Shown: positions 1 to 7,573, counted from the first letter of the stretch. The stretch: DNA of 21,162 nt from an uncultured Lachnospiraceae bacterium (GCA_910588885.1 CAJUSQ010000038.1:1-21162), one strand, 5' to 3'. Program-made: numbers and translations. The notes: a model not told the origin generated them from the letters alone.

Positions 1-57
1 CGCAACGATACCGCTTATGTTACCGGCCAGACAGCCTGCTGCGAAGGCGGCAAGCCC
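1..57 (-). pseudogene. Possible ABC permease fragment at the window edge
   Basis: Shifted one base from the trpX-like frame, these 19 codons stay open to base 1 and read as a small-residue hydrophobic stretch containing LAAFAAGCLAG. That pattern resembles an early membrane segment of the TrpY-type permeases that normally follow TrpX. The trpX-like frame, by contrast, ends at a stop at 15-17 after residues that do not look like the family. The reading is that a deletion or a misassembly joined trpX to the interior of the next gene. The stretch is very short and cut by the window edge, so the call is tentative. Confidence 0.3.
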
Positions 58-881
58 ATGGAAGCCACACAGCCGTTTTTCACCTGCTCGATTTCACTGC
101 CGAACACCGGGATGTTCTTCTCGTTGGCTTTTGCCAGCACCGTTTGAAGGGCTTCCACCACCGTATTGTCCGTCAGGTTGGAAATGCAGTCTACCTTGGA
201 CACTAAATCCGCTGCCGCCATTTCCACCTCGGAAATGCTGCTGATACCGGATTCCACAATCTCAAACCCATACTCCCCGGCCAGCTCCTTGTAGGTTTCA
301 ATGGTGCTGACGGAATTGGCTTCGCTGGTGGTATAGAGGATGCCGATGGTCTTTGCCTCCGGCAGAATCCTGCGGATCATCTCAAGCTGCGCGCTGACCG
401 GAAGCAGATCGGACGATCCGGTAACGTTCCCCACACAGCTGCCGTCCTCTTTGGCAAGGCCCGCTCCAACCGGGTCGGAAACCGCCGTATACACCACCGG
501 GATTTCCGTTTCCATGCAGACATTATAGGCGCTCATGGCGCAGGGGGTTGCAATGGCACAGATCAAATCCGCCTTCTTGGAAACAAAGTTTTCCGCAATC
601 GTACTGGCCGTTCCGGTATCGGTCTGGGCATTGTCGTAAATCACAGTGAGATTTTCCCCTTCTACAAGTCCGGCTTCCGCAAGCCCGGCCAGAAAGCCTT
701 CCCTGCAGTTATCCAAGGAGCCATGCTCCGCAAACTGGGAAATACCGACGGTATAGGAAACTCCCTCCTCCGTTTTCCCCTCTTTTTCAACTCCGGCGCT
801 GCCGCCGTCTTCGGCTTTGCATCCCAAAAGGGCTGCGGCCAATCCTGCGCTCATCATCATTGCCAATACCTTTTTCTTCAT
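15..881 (-). CDS. trpX: TrpX-like substrate-binding lipoprotein, C-terminus truncated
   Basis: Substrate-binding lipoprotein of an ABC importer, family ABC_sub_bind (TrpX class). The start at 881 gives a signal peptide beginning MKKKVLAMMM and ending in a lipobox (LLGC), with an AGAGG site upstream; a longer frame reaching 977 has no better start. Family features include SKKADLICAIATPCAMSA, PVVYTAVSDPVGAGL, the IGILYTTSEANS hinge region and PVFGSEIEQVKNGCVASMG near the end. After that last motif the protein departs from the family and stops within about 14 residues, at 288 aa. Relatives continue roughly 40 residues further, so the C-terminal lobe is incomplete. A Trp-specifying T-box upstream supports tryptophan, or a Trp-related compound, as substrate. 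The ATPase and permease would lie left of the window. Function is probably lost unless the break is an assembly error. Confidence 0.75.
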   Translation of the reverse strand: MKKKVLAMMMSAGLAAALLGCKAEDGGSAGVEKEGKTEEGVSYTVGISQFAEHGSLDNCREGFLAGLAEAGLVEGENLTVIYDNAQTDTGTASTIAENFVSKKADLICAIATPCAMSAYNVCMETEIPVVYTAVSDPVGAGLAKEDGSCVGNVTGSSDLLPVSAQLEMIRRILPEAKTIGILYTTSEANSVSTIETYKELAGEYGFEIVESGISSISEVEMAAADLVSKVDCISNLTDNTVVEALQTVLAKANEKNIPVFGSEIEQVKNGCVASMGLPPSQQAVWPVT

Positions 882-1022
882 ATTCTTTTCCTCTTTTCTT
901 CCTTTTTCTTGGGGTTTTGTAAATCCAGCCCCTGCCTTCGTTTCCCCGCAGCCCATTGCTGTGGGTACATAGAACAACTGACGGAAAGAGAAATCAGAAG
1001 GACCTTTGCCCTGTCAAAACAG

Positions 1023-1045
1023 CCTTTGGGGACGTCTCCCAAAGG
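1023..1045 (-). other. Hairpin between T-box terminator and trpX-like gene
   Basis: CCTTTGGG and CCCAAAGG form an 8-bp inverted repeat with a short loop. It lies downstream of the T-box terminator and upstream of the coding start. A TTTT tract follows three bases later on the minus strand, so it could be a second weak terminator or an mRNA-stabilising hairpin. Its role is unknown. Confidence 0.4.
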
Positions 1046-1065
1046 AACTGTTTTCCCAACACGGC

Positions 1066-1096
1066 AAAAACCGCCTCAAGCATTCGCTTGAGACGG
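1066..1096 (-). terminator. T-box leader intrinsic terminator
   Basis: On the minus strand CCGTCTCAAGC, a GAAT loop and GCTTGAGGCGG form an 11-bp stem with one G-U pair, followed by TTTTT. It lies directly after the T-box antiterminator motif. This is the expected layout for premature termination when the cognate tRNA is charged. Confidence 0.88.
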
Positions 1097-1345
1097 TAAT
1101 AAAATCTTATTATCGCGGTACCACTCAAATTGACAGATCTGTCCTCTCTCTCATGTACTATCATACATGCCGGATTGATAACGGGTTCGGTTCCCGGCGG
1201 CTCCTACTGACATATGTCATGTCCTTCAGGCCGCCCTCAAAAGTCCATTCAGCAAATGCTTCCGTGCCGCATTCCCACCATCCGCGGCTCTCTGTCACTT
1301 CCGTCATAAGCTTACTACTCTTTTTCATCGGTTTGCTCTATCTGT
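1066..1345 (-). promoter_or_regulatory. T-box riboswitch leader, probable tRNA-Trp specifier (UGG)
   Basis: The minus strand carries the conserved T-box sequence AGTGGTACCGCG at 1125-1114, just before the terminator. Stem I features lie upstream: an AGAGAG bulge element (complement of 1288-1293), a GATGGTGGGAATG distal-loop type sequence, and the 3' side GAA-TGG-ACTTTTGAGG. In T-box leaders the triplet in that position is the specifier codon. Here it is TGG (complement of 1245-1247), which would read tRNA-Trp. The leader therefore should raise transcription of the trpX-like operon when uncharged tRNA-Trp accumulates. The leader start is inferred from the promoter at 1350-1378. Confidence 0.9.
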
Positions 1346-1349
1346 GTTT

Positions 1350-1378
1350 AGGATAATACACTTTTTTCGATTTGTCAA
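1350..1378 (-). promoter_or_regulatory. Promoter of the T-box/trpX-like operon
   Basis: On the minus strand a consensus TTGACA -35 box (1378-1373) is separated by 17 bases from TATCCT (1355-1350). Transcription would begin a few bases downstream, at the base of the T-box leader. The 882-1454 gap is otherwise occupied by this leader and the hairpin at 1415-1448. Confidence 0.75.
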
Positions 1379-1414
1379 GGAATTTCAGTGAAGTCACTGC
1401 CGTTATTGTATTGG

Positions 1415-1448
1415 CCTGTGGCCGTGCAGCGCAGTGCACGGCCACAGG
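1415..1448 (-). terminator. Perfect 13-bp hairpin after the ABC-2 permease gene
   Basis: CCTGTGGCCGTGC and GCACGGCCACAGG pair perfectly around an 8-base loop, six bases past the permease stop codon. There is no T-tract on either side. It could be a Rho-dependent or roadblock-type terminator, or a 3'-end stabiliser for the sigma/ABC operon mRNA. It also separates that operon from the trpX promoter, which reads the same way. Confidence 0.55.
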
Positions 1449-1454
1449 AGTGAA

Positions 1455-2723
1455 TCACCGCCCGCTCACCTGATACCTGCAGTACACCCGCTTCCCCAGC
1501 AAAACCAGCAGAAAAGATACCAGCAAATACGCCCCAGGCGCAAACTGCCAGAACGTCAGCCTGACCCCGAACAGGGAAAACAGCCGCAGGTCAAACAGGT
1601 TTTCCATATACAAAAGATTGGGCGGCAGACAGCCCCAAAGCTGGGACAGGGCCCGCCAGGAAACGGGAATCGGGATCATGCGAATCAGGAGGGTGGCGCC
1701 GATTAAGACGGCCAGGGTCGCCACACCGTTTTTCAGAATCTCAGCCAATACCATGGCAGCAATCCCGGAAAGCAGGCTCAGGAAGAACAGCAGCATCGCC
1801 GTAATCCCTACCATAGCCCCCATCGTAAAGGGAAGCCCGTACTGGGCAATGGCCTGCTGTATGGGCGCACCAAAACCGTCCGGGCCATAGATCAGGACGT
1901 TGCACAGCACGGACAGCCCCAGAAACAGAAATCCGCAAATCACGGAAAACAGGCTGCCGGAACAAATTTTTGCAAAATACAGTTCCTTTCTGCCGAATCT
2001 GGTACACAGAATCAACTGATCCGTTTTCCGGCTATGCTCCTTGGTAAAGATGCCTGTCACACAAATGGCTGTTAAAAAAATAACAAGCATCCCGATCATA
2101 TAAGCATCCCTGGATAAAAAGGCTCTCCAGCCTTCGGAATATTCATAGACCATGGGCGTTTCGATGGCTTCCCCCTGCTTCTCCCAATAATCCTGTTCTC
2201 CTTCCGACATCCCATATTCCCGGTAAAAAACGGCCTGATAATCCTTCCGGCCCTGATACAGCTCCGCAGCCGTCTTTTCCCTTACCTCGTCCCGGAACAG
2301 GATTCCAAACTCCCGGAAAATCCGGTACACGTCCTCATAGCGTCTCGCTTCCTTTCGTTCCTCTTCCTGTATCGAATACTGATATTTTTGTACCACCCCG
2401 CTTTCATAATACTGCCGCACCTCATCCCAAAGTGCGTCATCCATGACCCGGCCGGAAAGGCTGCGGCCGTTTTCCCTGCCAATCCGGATCTTTTGGGCGT
2501 TGGATTCCGAAAAGGAAACCTCCCGGCCGTCTCCGGATTCTTCCGGGCTGCCGCCCTCCCCGAAGCTTTCCCCGGACTGCACCGTCACAGAGCTGCTGCC
2601 CATTAAAATGGAACTGCTCATGAAAACCACCAGCAAAAGCATAATGCCCAGTGTCACCCAGGAGCTCCGCTGTTTCCAAATTTTACGAAACTCAAAGCCT
2701 GTCAGCATCCCAAATTGTTTCAT
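1455..2723 (-). CDS. ABC-2 type transporter permease
   Basis: Membrane subunit, 422 aa, of an ABC-2 class transporter, most likely an exporter. Its partner ATPase is encoded immediately upstream. One N-terminal membrane segment (about residues 22-44) is followed by a long polar extracytoplasmic region (about 45-210) rich in E, R and Y. Five or so further membrane helices fill the C-terminal half, around AYMIGMLVIFLTAICVTGIF and LLVSFLLVLLGKRVY. The ATG at 2723 is preferred over an in-frame TTG at 2729: GGAGG lies seven bases before the ATG and only one base before the TTG. The ATPase stop is two bases upstream, so the two are translationally close. No substrate can be read from the sequence; many such sigma-linked ABC-2 systems handle antimicrobial peptides or envelope stress. 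Confidence 0.85.
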   Translation of the reverse strand: MKQFGMLTGFEFRKIWKQRSSWVTLGIMLLLVVFMSSSILMGSSSVTVQSGESFGEGGSPEESGDGREVSFSESNAQKIRIGRENGRSLSGRVMDDALWDEVRQYYESGVVQKYQYSIQEEERKEARRYEDVYRIFREFGILFRDEVREKTAAELYQGRKDYQAVFYREYGMSEGEQDYWEKQGEAIETPMVYEYSEGWRAFLSRDAYMIGMLVIFLTAICVTGIFTKEHSRKTDQLILCTRFGRKELYFAKICSGSLFSVICGFLFLGLSVLCNVLIYGPDGFGAPIQQAIAQYGLPFTMGAMVGITAMLLFFLSLLSGIAAMVLAEILKNGVATLAVLIGATLLIRMIPIPVSWRALSQLWGCLPPNLLYMENLFDLRLFSLFGVRLTFWQFAPGAYLLVSFLLVLLGKRVYCRYQVSGR

Positions 2724-2725
2724 CC

Positions 2726-3421
2726 TCAATCCTCCTCAAATTTCCGCATATAAAGCTGTTCCAGCGCTTCCTGGATTGCTTCCCTGGGCTTCTCATAAAT
2801 CAGCTGCCCATCCTTCATAATCAGGATCGTATCGGCGATCTGCTCCACATCCGACACGATGTGGGTGGACAAAAGCACAATACAGTCTGTGGCCATCTGT
2901 TCCATCAGCTTCCGGAACCGAATCCGCTCTTTCGGGTCCAATCCCGCCGTAGGTTCATCTAAAACCAGCAGCTTCGGACGGTTCAGCAGCGCCTGGGCAA
3001 TTCCCAGCCGCTGCTTCATGCCGCCGGAATAAGTCTTGATTTTCTTTTTCTCCATGGAGGTCAGGGACACCAATTCCAACAGCTCCCGGCAGCGCCGCTT
3101 TGCCTGCTCCTTTTCCAGCCCCTTCAGCGCCGCTAAATACATCAGAAAATCCCATCCCGTAAAATTGGGATAATAGCCAAAGTCCTGGGGCAGATATCCC
3201 AGCCGGTCCCGGTATTCCTCTGTGGAAACATCTGTTTCATCCAACGTGATGCTGCCCCCGGTAGGCGTAAGAATGCCGCAGAGCATCCGCATCAAGGTGG
3301 TCTTCCCGGCCCCGTTTGCCCCCAGCAGCCCGTATATGCCGGGGGTCAGCTTTAAGGAAACCCGGTCCACCGCAATCTTGTTTTTGTACTGTTTCGTCAG
3401 CCTGTCTACTTTCAGTTCCAT
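2726..3421 (-). CDS. ABC transporter ATP-binding protein
   Basis: Nucleotide-binding subunit, 231 aa, the usual length for a single ABC domain of the ABC-2 exporter class. Visible motifs are Walker A GANGAGKT (34-41), Q-loop Q79, signature YSGGMKQR (131-138), Walker B LLVLDEP with D155 and E156, D-loop GLDP and H-loop H186. The ATG at 3421 has a GGAGG site seven bases upstream. The gene overlaps the end of the membrane-protein gene by 10 bases and precedes the permease by two bases, so the three are almost certainly co-translated. It would energise the adjacent permease. The product is not specific enough for a gene symbol. Confidence 0.93.
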   Translation of the reverse strand: MELKVDRLTKQYKNKIAVDRVSLKLTPGIYGLLGANGAGKTTLMRMLCGILTPTGGSITLDETDVSTEEYRDRLGYLPQDFGYYPNFTGWDFLMYLAALKGLEKEQAKRRCRELLELVSLTSMEKKKIKTYSGGMKQRLGIAQALLNRPKLLVLDEPTAGLDPKERIRFRKLMEQMATDCIVLLSTHIVSDVEQIADTILIMKDGQLIYEKPREAIQEALEQLYMRKFEED

Positions 3422-4146
3422 ATCAATTCCTCCGTTTTTTCAATCATATGAAAGCCCTCCCGAACCGTCAGGGCCAGGATCACCCCTACGGCCAAAAACC
3501 AGAATCCCCCATATTCCGCTTCCAGCATCCATTTACAGCTGTTGTTGATCCAGCTTTCCAGACAGCTGACTGCCGCCGCAATCCCGGCACAGACATACAG
3601 GCCCTCCCGTCCCCGGAGCCTGCGGGTGGCCAAAAGGCATCCGAAGCATGTCAGAAGATAGGGAAACAGGAAATACAGTACATTACAGGCCCATCTTCCT
3701 TCCATGAAAACGGCAAAGGTCAAAAGCAGCAGCAGATTCCCGCATCCCAGGATTCCCATTCTGGCCAGCACCACATTTTTCAGGGAAAAACGGCAGGACA
3801 GCTCCAGCTCCTCCATACCGCAGGCCATGGAACGGAAGCTTTCCAAAATCATCACCATTCCCAGGAACGGGATCCCGGCGCAGACTGCCCATCTTAAATC
3901 CTCTTCCACATACCTGCTGCTCCACAGGATTGTGAAAAAAATCACAAGCGACAGTGCCCACACGCCCTTCGAAATATACCGCAGCTGCACTGCCAGCATA
4001 TGGCCCCGGCCAATCTTAGGCCAGTTCAAAGGATTTTCCTCCCGTTCCCGCATTTCCGCTAAAAATGCCTGTTTCCCCACCGGCTTCGGCCCTTCATAAA
4101 TCCGTTTCAGTTCCCGGACCAGCCGCTTCTTATTCTCCTGCTTCAT
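3412..4146 (-). CDS. Unrecognised six-TM membrane protein, candidate sigma regulator
   Basis: A 244-aa protein I cannot assign to a named family. A charged cytoplasmic N-terminus (about residues 1-55, many K, R and E) precedes six predicted membrane segments near 62-78, 85-105, 127-148, 152-173, 183-200 and 212-232. There is no signal peptide and no zinc-finger anti-sigma motif. The gene overlaps the ECF sigma gene by 17 bases at its start and the ABC ATPase gene by 10 bases at its end. The position directly after the sigma gene is where membrane anti-sigma factors usually sit, and the soluble N-terminus could bind sigma. It could instead be a second permease-like subunit of the ABC transporter. 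Both roles are inference from context. Confidence 0.7.
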   Translation of the reverse strand: MKQENKKRLVRELKRIYEGPKPVGKQAFLAEMREREENPLNWPKIGRGHMLAVQLRYISKGVWALSLVIFFTILWSSRYVEEDLRWAVCAGIPFLGMVMILESFRSMACGMEELELSCRFSLKNVVLARMGILGCGNLLLLLTFAVFMEGRWACNVLYFLFPYLLTCFGCLLATRRLRGREGLYVCAGIAAAVSCLESWINNSCKWMLEAEYGGFWFLAVGVILALTVREGFHMIEKTEELIWN

Positions 4147-4609
4147 CCTTGATCCCCCTTTCCAGCTTTTTTAAAATCTTCCTCGTTTCCCGGTACACGG
4201 TAAAACGGGAAATCCCATAGTGCTCCGCCAGCTCTGCCGCAGGCACTTCATTGACATATCGAAGCAGGATCATTTCCCGCTCCTGCTCCGTTAGCTCCTT
4301 GAGCGCCATTTTCAGGGTAATTGCATCCAAAAGCTGCTCTTCCCCGGATTGGGCCGCCTCCGTCCCGATTGTTTCCAATAATTCCGGCTGTAAATCCCGG
4401 GGCTTTTTCCTGCGGTATTCGTCAATGCAGAGATTTTTTGCAACCGTATACAAATACGCCAGGGGATGGCCGCCCCTTTGAAAACGCCGGTTTTCAAGAC
4501 AGCGCAGAAAGGTTTCCTGGGTAATATCCTCTGCCAGCTGCGGATTTCCCAGCTTAAAATAGCAGTAACGGTAAATTTTATCATATTGTTCTTCCAGATC
4601 CGGCTGCAT
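4130..4609 (-). CDS. RNA polymerase sigma factor, ECF (sigma-70) family
   Basis: A 159-aa two-domain ECF sigma factor. Region 2 is seen as YDKIYRYCYFKLGNPQLAED followed by ITQETFLRCLEN and AYLYTVAKNLCIDEYRRKK. Region 4 helix-turn-helix is seen as LTEQEREMILLRYVNEVPAAELAEHYGISRFTVYRETRKILKKLE. The frame is open to 4738, but the ATG at 4609 has a strong GAGGAGG site about six bases upstream and starts at the family's usual N-terminus (MQPDLEEQYDKIY). It is first in an operon with the membrane protein and the ABC transporter, and would direct RNA polymerase to stress or signal genes, perhaps its own operon. No clear -35/-10 was recognised upstream, which would fit an ECF-specific promoter. Confidence 0.9.
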   Translation of the reverse strand: MQPDLEEQYDKIYRYCYFKLGNPQLAEDITQETFLRCLENRRFQRGGHPLAYLYTVAKNLCIDEYRRKKPRDLQPELLETIGTEAAQSGEEQLLDAITLKMALKELTEQEREMILLRYVNEVPAAELAEHYGISRFTVYRETRKILKKLERGIKDEAGE

Positions 4610-4721
4610 ACGATTCCTCCTCTCACTCTGTATAACGGACGAAACCGGGATTTGTGCGGAAAAATTTTTCCTGCCCGAAAAAATCATCAGAACGATCCGA
4701 ACGATACCCTCCAACAACCCG

Positions 4722-4750
4722 TTGAAATTACGATACATCCGTAGTATAAT
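4722..4750 (+). promoter_or_regulatory. Promoter of the DUF3829-like lipoprotein gene
   Basis: TTGAAA (4722-4727), a 17-base spacer and a perfect TATAAT (4745-4750) lie about 75 bases before the lipoprotein start. This is a good housekeeping-sigma promoter. It diverges from the ECF sigma operon within a 217-base intergenic region. Confidence 0.82.
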
Positions 4751-4826
4751 AGCAGCAAAGCAATTTTAACCTTTTGCAGCGTCCATTTCTTTGGGACTGC
4801 TGCTATTTTCACCAAGGAGGTACTCT

Positions 4827-5927
4827 ATGAAAAAGCAACTTTTCACGAAAACGGCCGTCCTTCTCCTGCTGCTTACATTGGCCTTATCCGGCTGCGGGAA
4901 AAAGGCGGACACACCCTCGTCCGGAAACGCGGACAACAGCGGCACAACCAACGGCACCGAAAATTCCGGGAAATCCGATCCCGGCCAGGACGTGGGAACT
5001 TCCGATGACGCCGAAGACGAAGACGCATCCCCTGAGGATGAAAATTCCGCTGAAAGTGAATACACCCCGGAAGAAATGGATCTTATCAAATACAATTACT
5101 ATGTGGATCTGAACAATGACATTGTAGAAATCCTGGACTCCATCGGCTATTATTTCTGGGTAGTAGAGGATGCGGAGGAATTTGCTCTCATCCCGGACAG
5201 CGGATATACTTATGGATACCAGATATACGGCGTAAACAGCGATATTATTGACGACTGCCTGCAGCTTGCCGATATGGAGCCGGACTACGGGGAACTGGAT
5301 TCGCTGGTGAAGGAAATAGCAGAGCCTTTACGGATTCTGATGGACACTTTCCTGGAAATCAACGGCAGCTATGATTACGCCGATAATCAATACCAGAAGG
5401 CAAAGGAATACCATGCGGCAATTTACGGCGTGATCGACACCTTCCTGCCCTTGGGAGAACAGTACATGGACAGCATTTCCGCTCTGGTCGATTCCAGGAC
5501 GGGCGAAGAAGAGGCGAAGATGAAGGCAGAGGGACGGCTGATCATTTACAATGCCAGCCGGGCAATTTCCATCGGCGGCCAGATCCTGGACGTAATCTAT
5601 GACCAGGATGTAACCGACGAAAACATCACCGATCTGGATCTTACGGAAATCAACAATTTATATCAGGAGCTTGTAACCGTAGTCGGGGAATTTGATGCGG
5701 CCACGGCCGACACGGAACAGCTGGTCAAGGAATCCTTAAGCAACTCCACCCCCTTCGACGGGCTCTATGATTCCCTGATCCAGGCTCTGGAATGGATGAT
5801 CAAACAGGTGGAAAGCGGCCAGCCCCTGGATCTAAGCGGCTCCGGAGCGCCTTTGGGCTCCATCGGGCATTTCTCCGAAACCCTGGATAAATGCATTGAC
5901 CGTTATAATTCGGTATTTGTAGAATAA
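4827..5927 (+). CDS. Lipoprotein, DUF3829-like
   Basis: A 366-aa secreted lipoprotein of unknown function. The start at 4827 follows AAGGAGG by six bases and gives a lysine-rich, leucine-rich signal peptide ending in lipobox LSGC. A 12-codon upstream extension of the frame is not needed. After the anchor cysteine comes a low-complexity S/G/N/D/E linker of about 60 residues, very acidic toward its end. A helical domain follows, opening with KYNYYVDLNNDIVEIL. That opening and the helical layout resemble DUF3829 lipoproteins, although this assignment rests on recall rather than a search. The gene is monocistronic, with its own promoter and terminator. No catalytic motif is visible; a cell-surface binding or structural role is possible. 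Confidence 0.8.
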   Translation: MKKQLFTKTAVLLLLLTLALSGCGKKADTPSSGNADNSGTTNGTENSGKSDPGQDVGTSDDAEDEDASPEDENSAESEYTPEEMDLIKYNYYVDLNNDIVEILDSIGYYFWVVEDAEEFALIPDSGYTYGYQIYGVNSDIIDDCLQLADMEPDYGELDSLVKEIAEPLRILMDTFLEINGSYDYADNQYQKAKEYHAAIYGVIDTFLPLGEQYMDSISALVDSRTGEEEAKMKAEGRLIIYNASRAISIGGQILDVIYDQDVTDENITDLDLTEINNLYQELVTVVGEFDAATADTEQLVKESLSNSTPFDGLYDSLIQALEWMIKQVESGQPLDLSGSGAPLGSIGHFSETLDKCIDRYNSVFVE

Positions 5928-5966
5928 CAGAACGAGAGGCAGCCCGTTCCCGGGGAACGCCCATAG

Positions 5967-6006
5967 AAAAAGCGTATCCGAAGCTCATTTCCGGATACGC
6001 TTTTTT
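5967..6006. terminator. Bidirectional intrinsic terminator
   Basis: AGCGTATCCG and CGGATACGCT form a 10-bp stem with an 11-base loop. It is flanked by AAAA on the left and TTTTTT on the right. It can therefore terminate both the rightward lipoprotein mRNA and the leftward sda operon, whose last stop codon is at 6012. Confidence 0.9.
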
Positions 6007-6011
6007 CATCA

Positions 6012-6887
6012 TTACGACTTGCGGCTGATGGCTGCCTTCAGCTCCATGCCCATGGGCGTGGCTGCCAATCCGCCTTCCCCGGTTTCCTTCAGGGCACAGG
6101 GCATGGTGATTCCGATGGAACGCATGGCATCAATGACCTGGTCTGCCGGAATACGGCTGGTAATCCCTGCCATGGCCATGTCCGCACTGGTCACGGCATT
6201 TACGGCCCCTACCACATTCCGCTTTACACAGGGCACCTCCACCAGGCCCGCAACCGGGTCACACACCAGGCCCAGCAAATTCTTCAAAGCCATAGCAGTG
6301 GCATTCAAAATCTCCTCCTCTTTGCCGCCCTGAAGATAGGCCAGCCCTCCGGCCGCCATGGCGCTGGCGCTGCCGATTTCCGCCTGACAGCCTCCGGTAG
6401 CCCCGGCAATAAAGGCCCGCTGTGCAATTACCATCCCGATCCCGGCTGCCACAAACAGCGCCTTGACCATCTCTTCCTCCGACGTCTGGTAGGTTTCCTG
6501 ATAAGTCAGAAATACCGCGGGAATTACACCGCAGGAGCCTGCCGTCGGCGCCGCTACAATCCGTTTCATACAGGCATTGGATTCCCCCATCTTCAACGCC
6601 TTTTCCATCACCCGGCCGATCAGGGGGCCGCACATATTCTTTCCTTCCGCTGCATAATCCGCCATCCGGCCCCCGTCCCCGCCTACCAGTCCGCTGGCGG
6701 AAACTGCGCCTTTTGCGTATTCCCGGTCCGCGCTTTGCATCATTTGATACATCCGGCGCATTTTTTCAAAAGAATCCTCCCGGGAAGCCATCCGCTCGGA
6801 CATATCATCCTCCAGCATGATTTCCCAGAAAGCCTTTCCCTCTTCCTTAGTCTTAGTTACAATCTCTTCCAACGAATGAAATCCCAT
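6012..6887 (-). CDS. sdaAA: L-serine dehydratase, iron-sulfur dependent, alpha subunit
   Basis: Catalytic subunit (291 aa) of the oxygen-sensitive [4Fe-4S] L-serine dehydratase, which deaminates L-serine to pyruvate and ammonia in the cytoplasm. Family signatures include GRMADYAAEGKNMCGPLIG, APTAGSCGVIPAV, AGATGGCQAEIGSASAM and LLGLVCDPVAGLVEVPC. Cys167, Cys209 and Cys220 are spaced 42 and 11 apart, matching the cluster-ligand spacing known from the bacterial single-chain enzyme. The ATG at 6887 has a GGAG site and is two bases past the sdaAB stop; an in-frame extension to 6989 would overlap sdaAB and lacks support. It is the last gene of the operon, followed by the terminator at 5967-6006. 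It requires SdaAB to form the active heterodimer. Confidence 0.96.
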   Translation of the reverse strand: MGFHSLEEIVTKTKEEGKAFWEIMLEDDMSERMASREDSFEKMRRMYQMMQSADREYAKGAVSASGLVGGDGGRMADYAAEGKNMCGPLIGRVMEKALKMGESNACMKRIVAAPTAGSCGVIPAVFLTYQETYQTSEEEMVKALFVAAGIGMVIAQRAFIAGATGGCQAEIGSASAMAAGGLAYLQGGKEEEILNATAMALKNLLGLVCDPVAGLVEVPCVKRNVVGAVNAVTSADMAMAGITSRIPADQVIDAMRSIGITMPCALKETGEGGLAATPMGMELKAAISRKS

Positions 6888-6889
6888 GC

Positions 6890-7561
6890 TTACTCCTTTG
6901 CCTCCTGCAGGCTTAAATACGTGACATCCAAAATATCCGGCAGCTCCCGAAGCCGCTGCAGCGATGTGCCGGGAATCTCCCCGTCGCATTCCAAAATCAT
7001 CACCGCATGGCTCCCCCGCTTATCCCGGTAAAGCTGCATCGTGGCGATATTTACGTTTTCACAGGCCAGAACCGCCGTTACCTCATTGACAATCCCGGGC
7101 TTGTCCTTGTTGCTCACAATCAAAGTCGGATATTCCGCACAGAAATTCGCTTCCAACCCGTCCAGCTCACAGACCTTGATCCGTCCGCCGCCCAGGGAAG
7201 CCGCCGTAATCGTCAGCTTTTTCCCGCTGCTTCCCACAAGCTTCATCCGCACGGAATTGGGATGGGCATCCAGAAGCTCAATGCTGTGGAATTCCACCTC
7301 CATCCCTTTTTCCCGGGCCACCTGGAAGCTGACCGGAATCCGCTCGTCATCCGTCTGCATCCCCAAAAGTCCCGCTACCAGCGCCCGGTCCGTCCCGTGT
7401 CCTTTCCCGGTCGCCAAAAAAGACCCATGAAGATAGATCTCCGCCTTTTTTACCGGCTCATCCAATAAAAGCCCCGCCACATAGCCAATCCGGGCCGCCC
7501 CTGCCGTGTGGGAGCTGGAAGGCCCCACCATTACCGGCCCAATAATATCAAATAAATTCAT
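6890..7561 (-). CDS. sdaAB: L-serine dehydratase, iron-sulfur dependent, beta subunit
   Basis: Partner subunit (223 aa) of the two-chain L-serine dehydratase. The N-terminus carries the family motif GPVMVGPSSSHTAGAARIG, corresponding to the serine-contact SSSHT region. The C-terminal 75 residues form an ACT domain beginning near NKDKPGIVNEVTAVLA, which in such enzymes often senses amino acids. The ATG at 7561 has a GGAGGAG site four bases upstream, and the hydrolase gene ends 12 bases before it. The order beta then alpha with a two-base gap is the usual clostridial arrangement. Length and motifs are complete, so the enzyme should be functional and supply pyruvate from serine. Confidence 0.96.
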   Translation of the reverse strand: MNLFDIIGPVMVGPSSSHTAGAARIGYVAGLLLDEPVKKAEIYLHGSFLATGKGHGTDRALVAGLLGMQTDDERIPVSFQVAREKGMEVEFHSIELLDAHPNSVRMKLVGSSGKKLTITAASLGGGRIKVCELDGLEANFCAEYPTLIVSNKDKPGIVNEVTAVLACENVNIATMQLYRDKRGSHAVMILECDGEIPGTSLQRLRELPDILDVTYLSLQEAKE

Positions 7562-7573
7562 CTTTCTCCTCCG

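Noticed and set aside
1415..1448. The string GTGGCCGTGC occurs both in this hairpin and at the 5' side of the cobalamin leader.
   Set aside because: A ten-base match with no extension on either side is too short to claim a repeat; in the leader it belongs to the aptamer's 5' region.
3316..3897. A 193-codon plus-strand frame opposite the ABC ATPase and six-TM genes.
   Set aside because: It is antisense to two well-supported overlapping genes and its translation is low-complexity Q/P/H-rich.
6888..6989. A longer sdaAA start at 6989.
   Set aside because: It would overlap the ACT domain of sdaAB; the 6887 ATG has its own GGAG site and matches the family N-terminus.
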